A stretch of DNA of 64,000 nt from JARFVT01 sp036677425 (GCA_036677425.1 JARFVT010000013.1:1674001-1738000), one strand, 5' to 3'. Positions 29,613 to 39,900 are shown, counted from the stretch's first letter. A program made the numbers and translations. The notes: generated by a model from the sequence alone, not told the origin.

Positions 29613-30908
29613 TTATCGCTTAAAGCGTATTGACCATTCCCGAACCACTTTGCATATATTATTGGTTAATATTTTAAGGTCTTCCGATTCTATATTATAG
29701 GCAGGACATAGATAGACAATATTGCGATAGGGTCTTATCCAACAGCCAAGTTCAATAAAACGATTTCGCATCCATTGTAATTCGTCAAATGATTTAATAT
29801 TCAATTGCACCACCCCAATTGCGCCTCTTGTACGGATATCTTCTACGCCTAAAATATCACGGCAATTTTCCAATGCAACGACCATATCTTTTTCTAATTT
29901 TTGAACTTGTTGCATCCGTGGTTCATTTTCAAATAAATCAAGCGAGGCATTGGCGGCGCTGCATGCAAGGGCGTTGCCAGTAAAGGTTGGGCCATGCATC
30001 AAGCAATTTTCTAATTTATCAGATTGAAAAGCGGCAAAAACACGGTCAGTTGTTATGGTCGCTGCCAATGGAATAACGCCGCCGGTAATAGTTTTTGAAA
30101 GCGTCATAATATCAGGCGTTACTTTGGCAATATCGCTGGCAAACATCGAACCAAGCCGTCCAAAACCAACAAAAATTTCATCAAATATCAAAATTATGCC
30201 ATATTTATCACATAGCCGCCGTAAGCGTTGTAATGTTTTTGCATCATGAAAAATCATGCCGCCTGCGCCTTGAACCATTGGTTCAACGATCATGCCAGCA
30301 TAATTTGCACCATCATCCCATAATATTTTTTCTAATGCGGCTTCGCTTGCATCATCAACTGGTAAACCAGCAATGGTTTGATTAGGCATAATACCATCAA
30401 AAGCAGCATGGAAACCATCTTTAGGGTCGCATAAAGCCATGGTGGCAAAGGTATCGCCATGATAACCACCACGAAAATAAATAAATTTATTACGTTTTAC
30501 CTCCCCTAAATTATACCAATATTGTGTAGCAATTTTCAATGCTAATTCAACCGCAACCGAACCAGATTCAGAATAAAAAACTCTGTTTAAATCACTAGGT
30601 GTAATAGCAGCAAGCCTAGTTGCAAGACGAAAAGCCTGTTCATTTGCTAAACCTGCCAGCATAACATGCGGCATTATTTCAAGCTGTGCCATCATTTTTT
30701 TACGAATATGCGGATGATTATAACCATGACAAGCCGCCCACCAAGAGGCACAGCCATCGATTAACTCGCGCCCATTTTCAAGCGTAATGCGCGTGCCTTT
30801 TGTAGCTATAGCTGCCTGTGGCAATGGTGTTATTTGCATCTGAGTATAGGGCATCCAAATATTTTCATAACCCTGTAGCAGCCAATTTGGTTGATCTAAA
30901 TTAGCCAT
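29613..30908 (-). CDS. bioA: Adenosylmethionine--8-amino-7-oxononanoate aminotransferase
   Basis: Class III PLP aminotransferase making 7,8-diaminopelargonate with SAM as amino donor. I take the start at ATG 30908 ([12 protein letters not shown]), giving 431 residues. The longer frame from 30968 lies wholly inside bioB and adds an unrelated extension. Landmarks are [65 protein letters not shown], the PLP Lys in [10 protein letters not shown] and [19 protein letters not shown]. It overlaps the end of bioB by 8 bp (ATGGCTAA). Confidence 0.95.
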   Translation of the reverse strand: MANLDQPNWLLQGYENIWMPYTQMQITPLPQAAIATKGTRITLENGRELIDGCASWWAACHGYNHPHIRKKMMAQLEIMPHVMLAGLANEQAFRLATRLAAITPSDLNRVFYSESGSVAVELALKIATQYWYNLGEVKRNKFIYFRGGYHGDTFATMALCDPKDGFHAAFDGIMPNQTIAGLPVDDASEAALEKILWDDGANYAGMIVEPMVQGAGGMIFHDAKTLQRLRRLCDKYGIILIFDEIFVGFGRLGSMFASDIAKVTPDIMTLSKTITGGVIPLAATITTDRVFAAFQSDKLENCLMHGPTFTGNALACSAANASLDLFENEPRMQQVQKLEKDMVVALENCRDILGVEDIRTRGAIGVVQLNIKSFDELQWMRNRFIELGCWIRPYRNIVYLCPAYNIESEDLKILTNNICKVVREWSIRFKR

Positions 30909-31935
30909 GATTAACCTGCTTTTTAATTTCCTGACTGCAATTTGAAAGACTGGCTGGGCTAATACCAAGCTTTTTAAAAAGTTTACTATCTTTATCTTCT
31001 TCTGGATTATTTGCGGTCAGTAAACGATCACCAATAAAGATAGAATTTGCCCCTGCAAAGAAACATAATGCCTGCATTTCATCGCTCATTTTGGTTCGCC
31101 CCGCCGATAAACGCAAATCAGATTTTGGCATTAAAATACGGGCTAAGGCGATGGTTCTAATAAAATCAATCGGATCAATTTTTTCTACCTCCGCCAAAGG
31201 TGTTCCTTTGATTGGGATAAGCATATTAACGGGTATGCTTTCAGGATGCTGTTCTAATGTGGCAAGGGTTAATAGCATTTCAACCCTATCCATTTTTTTT
31301 TCGCCCATGCCAATAATACCGCCAGAACAAACTTTTATACCCGCATTGCGAACACGGGCTAAGGTATCAAGCCGATCAGAAAATTGACGCGTAGTTATAA
31401 TCTTTTTATAATATCTTTTGGATGTATCGATATTATGATTATAATAATCAAGCCCTGCATTTTTTAATCGCCCCATATGGTTATCTGATAACATGCCAAG
31501 TGTCATGCAGCTTTCCATGCCAAGGCCTTTCACCCCTTCAATCATAGCGCATATGATATCCATATGACGTTCCTTTGGCTCACGCCATGCCGCCCCCATA
31601 CAATATCTGGTCGCACCAGCGGCCTTTGCTTTTTTGGCGGCTGTTAATACCTGTTTCAGCCCTATAATCTTTGTTGCTTTCAAGCCAGAATTATGATGCG
31701 TAGATTGGCTGCAATAACCGCAATCTTCTGGACAACCACCAGTTTTAATGCTGATAAGCTGGCTCATTTGAACTTCATTAGGATTAAAATTTTGACGGTG
31801 GATTGATTGCGCTTTAAATAACAGGTCATTAAATGGCAAGTTATAAATTTCTTTTGCTTCTCGCTTTGACCAATCATGGCGAACCATCACCTGTTGATTA
31901 GATATAGCAACCGCAGGTGCGATCATATTCTTCAT
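30901..31935 (-). CDS. bioB: Biotin synthase
   Basis: Radical-SAM enzyme inserting sulfur into dethiobiotin. The 344-residue product has the [4Fe-4S] cluster motif CxxxCxxC in [13 protein letters not shown] (about residues 67-74). It also has [29 protein letters not shown] and the Arg-containing [15 protein letters not shown] that holds the second cluster. It is the first gene of the bioB-A-F-D-Z operon. About 113 bp of AT-rich DNA upstream separates it from the guanidino-enzyme gene and must carry the promoter. I saw no convincing BioR-type palindrome there. Confidence 0.97.
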   Translation of the reverse strand: MKNMIAPAVAISNQQVMVRHDWSKREAKEIYNLPFNDLLFKAQSIHRQNFNPNEVQMSQLISIKTGGCPEDCGYCSQSTHHNSGLKATKIIGLKQVLTAAKKAKAAGATRYCMGAAWREPKERHMDIICAMIEGVKGLGMESCMTLGMLSDNHMGRLKNAGLDYYNHNIDTSKRYYKKIITTRQFSDRLDTLARVRNAGIKVCSGGIIGMGEKKMDRVEMLLTLATLEQHPESIPVNMLIPIKGTPLAEVEKIDPIDFIRTIALARILMPKSDLRLSAGRTKMSDEMQALCFFAGANSIFIGDRLLTANNPEEDKDSKLFKKLGISPASLSNCSQEIKKQVNHG

Positions 31936-32048
31936 ACTCTACTTTCCAAATATTTTAAAAGACATCAGATATATAAAATATATAGAACGTATGATTTAAT
32001 TAAGTAGGGTAAAAATTATATTAACAATATAAACTTATTAACTTTATG

Positions 32049-33044
32049 TTATTTTACCGCTGTTTCACGCCCTAACACAGCGGTAAGACAACCAACATTA
32101 CCAGCGGCTTTTGAAATTTCATCGGTCTCAACTTTAACGCTTTCGACCCCTAGGGCATCAAAAAATGGTTCAAATTTTGGTAAACCAGCCACCGCCAATA
32201 TTTTACGCGGACCCAATGTAACAAAATTCATCGCACGATAGCTTTCCGCATCATCTTGACAAGGCGGGCAGGCAACTTGATAACCGCGATCTTTTAACGC
32301 CAAAACGGTTGCAATCGGTGTGCGGCGCGGCCAACAAATAGCCAAATTTTTATCGGCAATTCGCAACATGCCCATAAAATGCATAGTTCCATATGGCAGG
32401 TCAACCGCAATGATTTCACACCCTATTTCACCAAGAACATTGGTTATTTGATCAATCGCAGCTTGGTTAGTTCGAAGCCCACGCCCAATCATTGCCGTTT
32501 TTTCATCAAGCCATATAAGGTCAGCCCCTTCAAATGTTGCCGAACCTGTTAATGTTTTTAATATTGGTATATTAATATCGGCAATCCTTCTTGCGACCGC
32601 AATCTCCTCACCCGCCCTAATTTGTCCAGCGGGTCGCCCTAAAATTACCCCTTGCGGTGTCATCACCAATTGATCAGCGCAAAACATTTGATTTGGTTGG
32701 GCTTTTGCCTTGGGTTCAACATGATAAACCTTAACGTCATTGGCAATATATGCTTCGCACATATTTTGATGTTGTTTTGCCGCAAGTGCAATATCAAGCG
32801 GCTCTAACATAAGGGCTTCTTCGGGGTTATCGATAGATGCTTGAAGCTCCTCCCCCGGGCAATGCACAAGCACGGCCGTAAGCCTACGCCATTCAGAATC
32901 AATTCTATGAGAATTCCATAAATTGCCAAATTCCTCAATATGAGTTTTATCGCGCCCAACCCAACCATCACCACCATAGGCAGCCATGCCAAAGGTCCCA
33001 CCATTTTCACCGCTTTTTAACTCACATGCAATTGGTTTTTTCAT
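32049..33044 (-). CDS. Guanidino-group modifying enzyme (arginine deiminase/DDAH/amidinotransferase superfamily)
   Basis: A 331-residue pentein-fold enzyme. It has VLVHCPGEELQASID, then NQMFCADQLVMTPQGVILGRPAG, ATFEGADLIWLDEKTAMIG (Glu-X-X-Asp type substrate site), the catalytic His region YGTMHFMGML and a C-terminal nucleophile Cys in AAGNVGCLTAVLGRE (about 322). This layout suits arginine deiminase-like, dimethylarginine dimethylaminohydrolase or amidinotransferase activity, and the substrate cannot be fixed. It is transcribed away from an EamA transporter (132 bp between starts) and lies upstream of the biotin operon on the same strand. Confidence 0.8.
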   Translation of the reverse strand: MKKPIACELKSGENGGTFGMAAYGGDGWVGRDKTHIEEFGNLWNSHRIDSEWRRLTAVLVHCPGEELQASIDNPEEALMLEPLDIALAAKQHQNMCEAYIANDVKVYHVEPKAKAQPNQMFCADQLVMTPQGVILGRPAGQIRAGEEIAVARRIADINIPILKTLTGSATFEGADLIWLDEKTAMIGRGLRTNQAAIDQITNVLGEIGCEIIAVDLPYGTMHFMGMLRIADKNLAICWPRRTPIATVLALKDRGYQVACPPCQDDAESYRAMNFVTLGPRKILAVAGLPKFEPFFDALGVESVKVETDEISKAAGNVGCLTAVLGRETAVK

Positions 33045-33176
33045 AAATTAATTCCTGTATATTATTTTTTTATATCTAATCACATATAGCATATCATGAA
33101 ATTTTTATTGCCGTATAGGCATATCTTTGCCAATCTATAATCATAGATAATATAGCGATAATCAGAGAGATATAAT

Positions 33177-34052
33177 ATGGCTTTAAAATGGGCAAATATA
33201 ATTCCATTGGTATTTGTATGGTTATGGAGCACCGGTTTCGTTGGCGCAAAATATGGTTTGCCTTATATCGAACCTTATTTTTTGCTTTTTGTTCGCTTTA
33301 TAATTACATTAGTTATTTTTATTTGCATCATGCAAATATTAAAAGCAAAAAGAATAAATATAGCGGAGGCAGCGGGGCAAATTCTGGTGGGAATTCTTCT
33401 GCATGGTGCTTATTTAGGTGGAGTTTTCTTTGCTATAAATCAAGATATGCCAGCGGGTATAGTCGCTATTATAGTAGGATTGCAACCAATTTTAACAGTT
33501 TCTATCGGTCGTATTTGGCTGGGGCAAAGCGTCAATAAAATACAGTTAATTGGGCTGTGCCTTGGATTTTTTGGTGTATCTATGGTTATTATTGGCAGCC
33601 AGAATATAGAAGATATAAGCTTTGAGCTAACAGGGTTGATTGCGTGTGTTATCGCGCTTTTTAGTATTTCTATCGGCACAATCATTCAAAAACGCTTAGG
33701 GCAAAATTTACCATTAATTACCAGCTCCACATTCCAATATCTTGGTGCTGCTATCGTCATGGGTATTTTAACTATTAGCATGGAAACACAATATGTGGAA
33801 TATAGCTTTACTTTATTTGCCGCGATGATTTGGTTGATTTTTGGATTATCAATCACAGCTATTTTATTATTGATGTATATGATCAAGCAAGGTGAAATGG
33901 CAAAAGTTGCCAGTTATTTTTATCTTGTACCACCCGTTACTGTCATCGAAACATGGCTTTTATTCGATGAAAAACTTGGGGCTATCGCAATTATTGGCTG
34001 TATTTTATCTGTATATGGTGTTTTTTTAGTTATAGCAAAAAGTAAAAGTTGA
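33177..34052 (+). CDS. EamA/DMT-family transporter
   Basis: Inner-membrane protein of 291 residues with about ten hydrophobic helices arranged as two EamA repeats. The first begins IIPLVFVWLWSTGFVGAKYGLPYIEP and includes the GLQPILTVSIGRIWLGQ half-signature. The second includes SYFYLVPPVTVIETWLLFDEK and ends in GCILSVYGVFLVIAKSK. DMT proteins export or exchange amino acids, nucleosides or other metabolites, and no substrate is evident. It is divergent from the guanidino-modifying enzyme, and its stop lies 26 bp from the convergent RNase P RNA gene. Confidence 0.88.
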   Translation: MALKWANIIPLVFVWLWSTGFVGAKYGLPYIEPYFLLFVRFIITLVIFICIMQILKAKRINIAEAAGQILVGILLHGAYLGGVFFAINQDMPAGIVAIIVGLQPILTVSIGRIWLGQSVNKIQLIGLCLGFFGVSMVIIGSQNIEDISFELTGLIACVIALFSISIGTIIQKRLGQNLPLITSSTFQYLGAAIVMGILTISMETQYVEYSFTLFAAMIWLIFGLSITAILLLMYMIKQGEMAKVASYFYLVPPVTVIETWLLFDEKLGAIAIIGCILSVYGVFLVIAKSKS

Positions 34053-34078
34053 ATATTGCATATATGATGTTTAAAAAA

Positions 34079-34494
<416 letters not shown>

Positions 34495-34545
34495 ATCGCT
34501 ATTTTATGGTAAAAAAATATTTAAACAATATAAATTTTCAGATAG

Positions 34546-35451
34546 TCATTCGGCGGCGATAGGTTGCAATTGTGATTGTGATTGGCTGCGTGCATAGTTA
34601 CAAATCACATCACATAGGGAGTTTAGATTATCTTGTAATTTTCTGAAATGCTTATTGGGTTTTAATGTATCTTCATCCATATAAATTTCCCGATTAATTT
34701 CAATTTGTATAGAATGGCGGTTATTTGCAGGATCACCATATGATTTAACAATATCTGCGCCTTTATAGGGGTGGTTGATGCAAATATCATATCCCGATTG
34801 TTTTAAATGATGATAGATTAAGTCGCTAAATTCTTTACTACAGCTATGCCCATCTAATGTGCCAAGCACCATATCAACGCATTTTTTATTATTTTTCCCA
34901 TTTATATAAGGACCGCAGATGCTTGGCATTGAATGGCAATTAATATGCCAAACACCGCCATATTTATCATATATATTTTCTATTTCATCACTTAATATTT
35001 GACGATATGGCAGCCAATATTTTTCAATGCGATTGGTTATTTCCTGAACGCTTAATAATCTATCATACATTGGCATTTTTTTCATGGTAAATTTATGCGG
35101 ATAATTGCGCCAGATAAGCCCATGCCCCATGTGGCTTTTATCGCTGGGGTTAATATCAAATGGTAAAATACTGTCGATCATATCAATATCAATATCATCA
35201 ACCGCACGGTTAGGATCAATATATGACCTTGGGAATTGTGCCAACAGCAATCTTGCACCAAAATCAACAACCCCACCGTATAATATATCAACCATGCCAT
35301 CTTCTAATTGACGTAATCTGAATAAAGGCGCGATTGCTTTAAAATCTTGTGGATATATATTACCGCTATGCGGGCTATCAAAAATAACGGGTGCAGCAAT
35401 TGCTTGTTCAGGTTTGTATAATTTTAATATTTCTGTCTGATGTGAAAACAT
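34546..35451 (-). CDS. N-formylglutamate amidohydrolase family protein
   Basis: A 301-residue FGase-family hydrolase with the metal-site wording VIFDSPHSGNIYPQDF near residue 22, RSYIDPNRAVDDID, HINCHSMPS and DIVLGTLDGHSCS-like DMVLGTLDGHSCSKEF. It continues with CINHPYKGADIVKSYGDP and a final IQIEINREIYMDE. These are standard for the HutG/FGase family, which releases glutamate from N-formyl- or N-acyl-glutamate. No hut genes are nearby. It lies just upstream of rnpB on the same strand, about 50 bp apart. Confidence 0.88.
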   Translation of the reverse strand: MFSHQTEILKLYKPEQAIAAPVIFDSPHSGNIYPQDFKAIAPLFRLRQLEDGMVDILYGGVVDFGARLLLAQFPRSYIDPNRAVDDIDIDMIDSILPFDINPSDKSHMGHGLIWRNYPHKFTMKKMPMYDRLLSVQEITNRIEKYWLPYRQILSDEIENIYDKYGGVWHINCHSMPSICGPYINGKNNKKCVDMVLGTLDGHSCSKEFSDLIYHHLKQSGYDICINHPYKGADIVKSYGDPANNRHSIQIEINREIYMDEDTLKPNKHFRKLQDNLNSLCDVICNYARSQSQSQLQPIAAE

Positions 35452-35560
35452 TGTTCACTCATTGCTTGTTGATTATATATTTAAAAATGATAGGCTTGTT
35501 GTTTATATATGGCTATAGTTATTTCAAATATTATAATAAAGAACTTTATGGGAGAATAAT

Positions 35561-36028
35561 ATGACGGGCGTGATTGATGCTAAATTGTCGGAGCTTAAAA
35601 TTACATTACCAACGGTGGCAAAACCTGCGGGTTCATATCTTGGTTATGTGATTAGCGACAAGCAAATATTCATCTCAGGCCAAGTGCCTTTTTGGAATGG
35701 CGAGCTTAAATATAAAGGCAAAGTTGGTGTTGATTATAGCATTGATGAAGGTGTAGCAGCAGCAATAATTTGCGCCTTGAATATTATTGCACAGGCCAAA
35801 CTTGCGCTTGATGGTGATTTAGACCGAGTTAAAAAAATCATAAAATTAGGCGGTTTTGTTAATTGCTTGCCAGATTTCACTGACCATCCAAAGGTGATTA
35901 ATGGCGCATCTGATTTAATGGCAGCGGTTTTTGGTGACAAAGGACAACATGCCAGATTTGCCGTAGGTGCGGTTTCATTGCCGCTTGGCTGTGCCGTAGA
36001 AATCGATGCAATTATTGAATTTTCATAA
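35561..36028 (+). CDS. RidA/YjgF family protein
   Basis: A 155-residue member of the YjgF/YER057c/UK114 family, which hydrolyses reactive enamine or imine intermediates released by PLP enzymes. The N-terminal LGYVISDKQIFISGQVPFWNGEL and the C-terminal AVGAVSLPLGCAVEIDAIIEF are typical. This longer alphaproteobacterial subgroup often lacks the canonical active-site Arg context of RidA, so catalytic activity is uncertain. Start ATG 35561 with GGGAGAA just upstream. It is followed on the same strand by a class II amidotransferase and a PLP-dependent aminotransferase-like gene. Confidence 0.88.
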   Translation: MTGVIDAKLSELKITLPTVAKPAGSYLGYVISDKQIFISGQVPFWNGELKYKGKVGVDYSIDEGVAAAIICALNIIAQAKLALDGDLDRVKKIIKLGGFVNCLPDFTDHPKVINGASDLMAAVFGDKGQHARFAVGAVSLPLGCAVEIDAIIEFS

Positions 36029-36089
36029 AATTTTATAGAGCCTTGATAGGCTTTCTATGGATTAAGGATAGATTATTAAAGGGTATAAA

Positions 36090-36860
36090 ATGTGTCGTTG
36101 GTTAAGCTATCGTGGCCCTGCTATTCATATGGATGAATTGATATATAAACCACAACATTCGCTCATTGAACAAGCAATGCATGCCGATGAAGCTAAAATG
36201 GCAACCAATGGCGATGGTTTTGGCATTGGTTGGTTTTCCGAACGGGAATATCCTGGTTGTTATCATGAAATTTTACCCGCATGGAATGATGCCAATTTAA
36301 AAAGCCTAACATATCAAATCAAGGCCAAAAGTTTTTTCGCCCATGTACGCGCATCAACAGGCACAGCGACCAGCCGGTCAAATTGCCACCCATTCATTAA
36401 TGGCAAATGGATGTTCATGCATAATGGTCAAATCGGCAATTATCTGCAATTACGCCGCAGGTTAGAATGTTTAATCCCCGATGATCTTTATTATAAACGT
36501 CATGGCACAACCGATAGCGAAGTAATTTTTTACATGATGATTGCTAATGGTTTAAATGATGACCCCGTTATGGCAATCAAAAAAACCATTCGGCAAATAT
36601 TACAATTAATGGATGACATTGGTGCAACACATGCATTTAGAATAACCGCACCATTTAGCGACGGCAAAAGATTTTATTCGGTCAGATTCTCATCAGATAA
36701 TAAACAGCCATCACTTTATTATCGCCATGATGGTGATGCACTAACCGTAGTATCCGAACCATTGGATGATGTTTCTGACAGTTGGGAAATTGTTCCGCCG
36801 TCATCAATACTTATCTCTGAGGATGATAATAATGTGGTGTTACAACCATTAAATATATAA
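36090..36860 (+). CDS. Class II glutamine amidotransferase (YafJ/EgtC-like)
   Basis: Ntn-type amidohydrolase of 256 residues with the nucleophile Cys as residue 2 (MCRWLSYRGP), so the ATG at 36090 is fixed by chemistry. Family residues follow in NGDGFGIGWF, SFFAHVRASTGTATSRSNCHPF and WMFMHNGQIGN. The family includes YafJ of unknown function and EgtC of ergothioneine synthesis, a gamma-glutamyl hydrolase. No egtB or egtD is in the window. It lies 61 bp after the RidA-like gene and 31 bp before the PLP enzyme, so co-transcription is likely. Confidence 0.88.
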   Translation: MCRWLSYRGPAIHMDELIYKPQHSLIEQAMHADEAKMATNGDGFGIGWFSEREYPGCYHEILPAWNDANLKSLTYQIKAKSFFAHVRASTGTATSRSNCHPFINGKWMFMHNGQIGNYLQLRRRLECLIPDDLYYKRHGTTDSEVIFYMMIANGLNDDPVMAIKKTIRQILQLMDDIGATHAFRITAPFSDGKRFYSVRFSSDNKQPSLYYRHDGDALTVVSEPLDDVSDSWEIVPPSSILISEDDNNVVLQPLNI

Positions 36861-36891
36861 TATTTTACTTAATATATAAGGAGTAGTTTAA

Positions 36892-38145
36892 ATGTTTAAT
36901 AATGACGAGAAATTATTATTGGAAATTCGTGATAAATTTTGCCATATTGATATATGTCCATGGCAGGGCAAACGTATTTTCTTTGAAAATGCTGGTGGTG
37001 CATTAACTCTTAAATCAGTAGTTGAAATATCAGCTGAATTGGCGGCGATACCTGATAATCAAGGCCGCGATAATGTCGCTTCGCATGCATTAGTAAATAT
37101 TATCAATACGGGCAAAAAAGACATGCATCTTTTCTTTGGCTCTGATAGCGGCAGCGTCTTTGTTGGTGAAAGCGGTACAGAATTATTATTCAGATTGATA
37201 CGCACGGCAATGGTTGGCGCAGAAAAAGGCGGCGATGTTATAGGCAGCACGTTAGAACATCCCGCATCGGTCAGTGCGTGCACCCGTTGGGCGGAAATTA
37301 CCAATCGCAATTATATTTGCGTGCCGCATAATAATCAAACAGGCACAGTAACCGCCGAAGATTACCGACCATATCTTAGCAAAAATACAAAAATTGCAAC
37401 AATTTTACATACCAGCCCTGTAACAGGCATGGCAGTTGACGTTAAGGCGATTGCCAAATTAATACGTGAAATATCACCCGATTGTTATATCATTGTCGAT
37501 GGCATTCAACATGCGGCACATGGGCAGGTTGATATTAAATCATATGATATTGATGGTTATGTTATTTCACCATATAAGGTGTTTTCACGTCATGGTTATG
37601 GCGTTGCATGGTTATCCGATCGCATGACAAAATTACCACATGATAGTTTAATTGGCGCACCAGCTGAACAATGGGAATTTGGCACAAGAGACACCGCCGC
37701 ATATGCTACATTTAGCAAATTAGTCGAATATTTTGATTGGCTTGGTTCTAAATTTATCAATTCAGATGATAGACGCACACGAATTGAAGCGGCGGGCAAG
37801 GCCATCCATAAACATGAAAAAGACCTAACCAATGCAATGTTATACGGCGTTGATGGGCAATCTGGATTAGTTGATATTAAAGATATTAATGTCATTGGTG
37901 GGGCGGATAACCCTGCGCGTGAGGGTTTGGTGGCAATCACCTTGAAGGGTATGGAATCTTCTGATTTAGTAGCAAAATTAAGCGAATATGGTATTAGAAC
38001 CCATGTTAGAAAGGCCGATCATTATTCCTCCAATATACTAAAACCATTAAATCTTGCTGATTGCGTGCGAATATCCATGTGCCATTATAACAGCGAAGAT
38101 GAAGTGGCAATTTTATTAAATGCAATGCGGAAAATATCTTCATGA
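36892..38145 (+). CDS. Class V aminotransferase / cysteine desulfurase-like PLP enzyme
   Basis: Fold-type I PLP protein of 417 residues, closest in appearance to the cysteine desulfurase/selenocysteine lyase group. It has KRIFFENAGGALTLK at the start, GSTLEHPASVSACTRWAE, ILHTSPVTGMAVDV, the cofactor Asp and His in YIIVDGIQHAAHGQVDI, and the probable Schiff-base Lys in VISPYKVFSRHGYGVAW (about 228). A clear mobile-loop catalytic Cys as in IscS is not obvious, so desulfurase activity is unproven. It follows the amidotransferase by 31 bp. The EgtC-EgtE pairing of ergothioneine pathways is an analogy only. Confidence 0.85.
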   Translation: MFNNDEKLLLEIRDKFCHIDICPWQGKRIFFENAGGALTLKSVVEISAELAAIPDNQGRDNVASHALVNIINTGKKDMHLFFGSDSGSVFVGESGTELLFRLIRTAMVGAEKGGDVIGSTLEHPASVSACTRWAEITNRNYICVPHNNQTGTVTAEDYRPYLSKNTKIATILHTSPVTGMAVDVKAIAKLIREISPDCYIIVDGIQHAAHGQVDIKSYDIDGYVISPYKVFSRHGYGVAWLSDRMTKLPHDSLIGAPAEQWEFGTRDTAAYATFSKLVEYFDWLGSKFINSDDRRTRIEAAGKAIHKHEKDLTNAMLYGVDGQSGLVDIKDINVIGGADNPAREGLVAITLKGMESSDLVAKLSEYGIRTHVRKADHYSSNILKPLNLADCVRISMCHYNSEDEVAILLNAMRKISS

Positions 38146-38243
38146 TTGCTCGGCTAATTTAATATCTGCTTGGCGATAATAATTATATGGGCTATAAATA
38201 GTATAAATATTATGATGATTAATTATTTAGAAAGATTAAATCC

Positions 38244-39197
38244 ATGAGCATAAAACTCGTAACTATTTTCGGTGGCTCAGGCTTTATTGGGCGTTATTTA
38301 ACTCAAATATTAGCAACAAAAGGCATCGCCGTTCGGGTTGCAGTACGCGCCCCCGCAGCCGCAAATTTTTGTAGACCAATGGGAAATATTGGGCAGGTAA
38401 CACCAATTCAAGCAAATATCCGCGATATGGAAAGCGTCAAATCGGCGGTGGCTGGTGTCGATGCCGTAATTAATCTTGTCGGTATAATTGACGAAGTTGG
38501 ACGGCAAAAATTTGACGCGGTTAATCATATTGGTGCGGCAAATATTGCAACGGCTGTGGCGGATGCTGGTATTAAAAAATTAATCCATATCAGTGCGCTT
38601 GGTGCAGATAAAAATGCTAAAGCAGCATATAATAAAAGCAAAGCGGCGGGTGAAGCGGCGGTGTTATCTGCTTTACCAACGGCAACAATAATGCGGCCTG
38701 CGGTGGTTTTTGGTTCTGGCGATCATTTTTTTAATAAATTTGGCAAAATGACTGATTTTTTACCATTTTTACCATTGATCGATGGCGGCAAAGTTAAATT
38801 TCAACCCGTCTATGTGAAGGATTTAGCCGACGCAATCGTAAATAGCTTATTAAGCGATGGTCAACAGGATGGTAAAATATACGAGATTGCTGGGCCTAAA
38901 CAATATTCATTCCGTCAAATTATGGAAATGACGTTGGAACAATGCGCTATCCATCGTGGGCTTGTGCCGATGCCATCATTAATGCTTATGCCGATGGCTT
39001 GGTTATTGGATTTATTACCAATCCCCATGCCCATATCGGTCAATAAATTACAAATGTTAAAGACTGATAATATCCCTTCTGGTGATTTTGCAGGACTTGA
39101 TGATTTAAATATCAAACCAACAGCGGCTGAATTAATCTTGCCAAGCTATATGGTTACCCATCGTCAAGGCGGACAGTATAATATACCGTCGGTATGA
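38244..39197 (+). CDS. NDUFA9-like NAD(P)-binding epimerase/dehydratase
   Basis: Atypical short-chain dehydrogenase of 317 residues with the Rossmann motif TIFGGSGFIGRYLTQILA, DAVINLVGIIDEVGR, LIHISALGADKNAKAAYNKSK (Tyr-X-X-X-Lys at about 132-136) and IMRPAVVFGSGDHF. This is the alphaproteobacterial relative of complex I accessory subunit NDUFA9, thought to act in ubiquinone or respiratory-chain assembly. It begins 98 bp after the PLP enzyme with no clear promoter in between. Intact. Confidence 0.88.
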   Translation: MSIKLVTIFGGSGFIGRYLTQILATKGIAVRVAVRAPAAANFCRPMGNIGQVTPIQANIRDMESVKSAVAGVDAVINLVGIIDEVGRQKFDAVNHIGAANIATAVADAGIKKLIHISALGADKNAKAAYNKSKAAGEAAVLSALPTATIMRPAVVFGSGDHFFNKFGKMTDFLPFLPLIDGGKVKFQPVYVKDLADAIVNSLLSDGQQDGKIYEIAGPKQYSFRQIMEMTLEQCAIHRGLVPMPSLMLMPMAWLLDLLPIPMPISVNKLQMLKTDNIPSGDFAGLDDLNIKPTAAELILPSYMVTHRQGGQYNIPSV

Positions 39198-39223
39198 TAA
39201 TCTGCCGCTTAATATATTATTAG

Positions 39224-39790
39224 CGTGAAAAGGCAAACTCCAGCCAATCACAAAGTGATTGTAAGGGCGAACAGAATCTTGAAGATATTCTGTATCGAAA
39301 TTCATTGGATATTGCTACGGCTGCGGATAAATTAGGGCAAATAATTGAAGAACTAAATGAAGGCATTAGGAAGAATACACTTATATCTGATGGCTTAGTT
39401 GGATGTGTTGATGACAGCATATTAGAAGTCAGAGATAAAGTTTTAATGAGAGTTTGCTTCACCGGCGATTCATCGATGAATACAGTCGTTGATTTTAAAA
39501 AATGGGGGTCAAAATCTGCACCTAATATGCCATGGCATAGCTCTAGCACATAATCAATCGGCTGATGAAGTGAAGATAACAGGTGCAGCAAAAGGCTCAG
39601 TAGTTATAGAGCTATTGACCATTGCAGTAATCGCTGGATCAATGTCAAAAATAATACTTGGCGCATTAAAAATAGCAGATAAAATACTTGATCTTAAAAA
39701 AAAGCTACGGAAATTCGTATTTTAAATTTACAAGAAAAGATACTTGAAAAACAAATTAAGCTAATAACAAAGCAAAATGATGGCGTTTAA
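39224..39790 (+). pseudogene. Frameshifted unrecognised gene, two homopolymer indels
   Basis: The same frame is open from 39224 to about 39505 and again from about 39704 to TAA 39788-39790, while the middle lies in the next frame. Dropping one G from the G5 run near 39505 and adding one A to the A8 run near 39700 restores a single protein of about 190 residues. It would contain LGQIIEELNEGIRKNT, ILEVRDKVLMRVCF, a hydrophobic GSVVIELLTIAVIAGSM segment and a lysine-rich helix KILDLKKKATEIRILNLQ. No ATG precedes the open part; the first usable start is TTG 39305, so the 5' end may be lost too. I do not recognise the family. It is either a decaying accessory gene or an intact gene with two sequencing errors. 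Confidence 0.6.
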
Positions 39791-39900
39791 TAGTTTATAC
39801 TAAATAAAACCAACACTATAAAGATACTTTCGTACGGTCGTTTGAAAATTGCTATCCACTGTATCTTGCCGTCTAATAACCTTTGATAATATACGCAAAA

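Noticed and set aside
30909..30968. Longer bioA start inside bioB
   Set aside because: The added residues do not resemble BioA, and the 8-bp overlap start at 30908 gives the normal N-terminus.
31936..32048. BioR operator or biotin-type regulatory site upstream of bioB
   Set aside because: Only AT-rich partial palindromes are present; nothing matches a TTATCTATAA-type site well.
36036..36058. Terminator after the RidA-like gene
   Set aside because: The stem (AGAGCC/GGCTTTCT) is imperfect and short with no T run, and the next gene is close, so it is not supported.
39220..39591. 123-residue open frame antisense to the frameshifted gene
   Set aside because: It is a shadow of the plus-strand coding sequence, whose corrected frame is far more protein-like.
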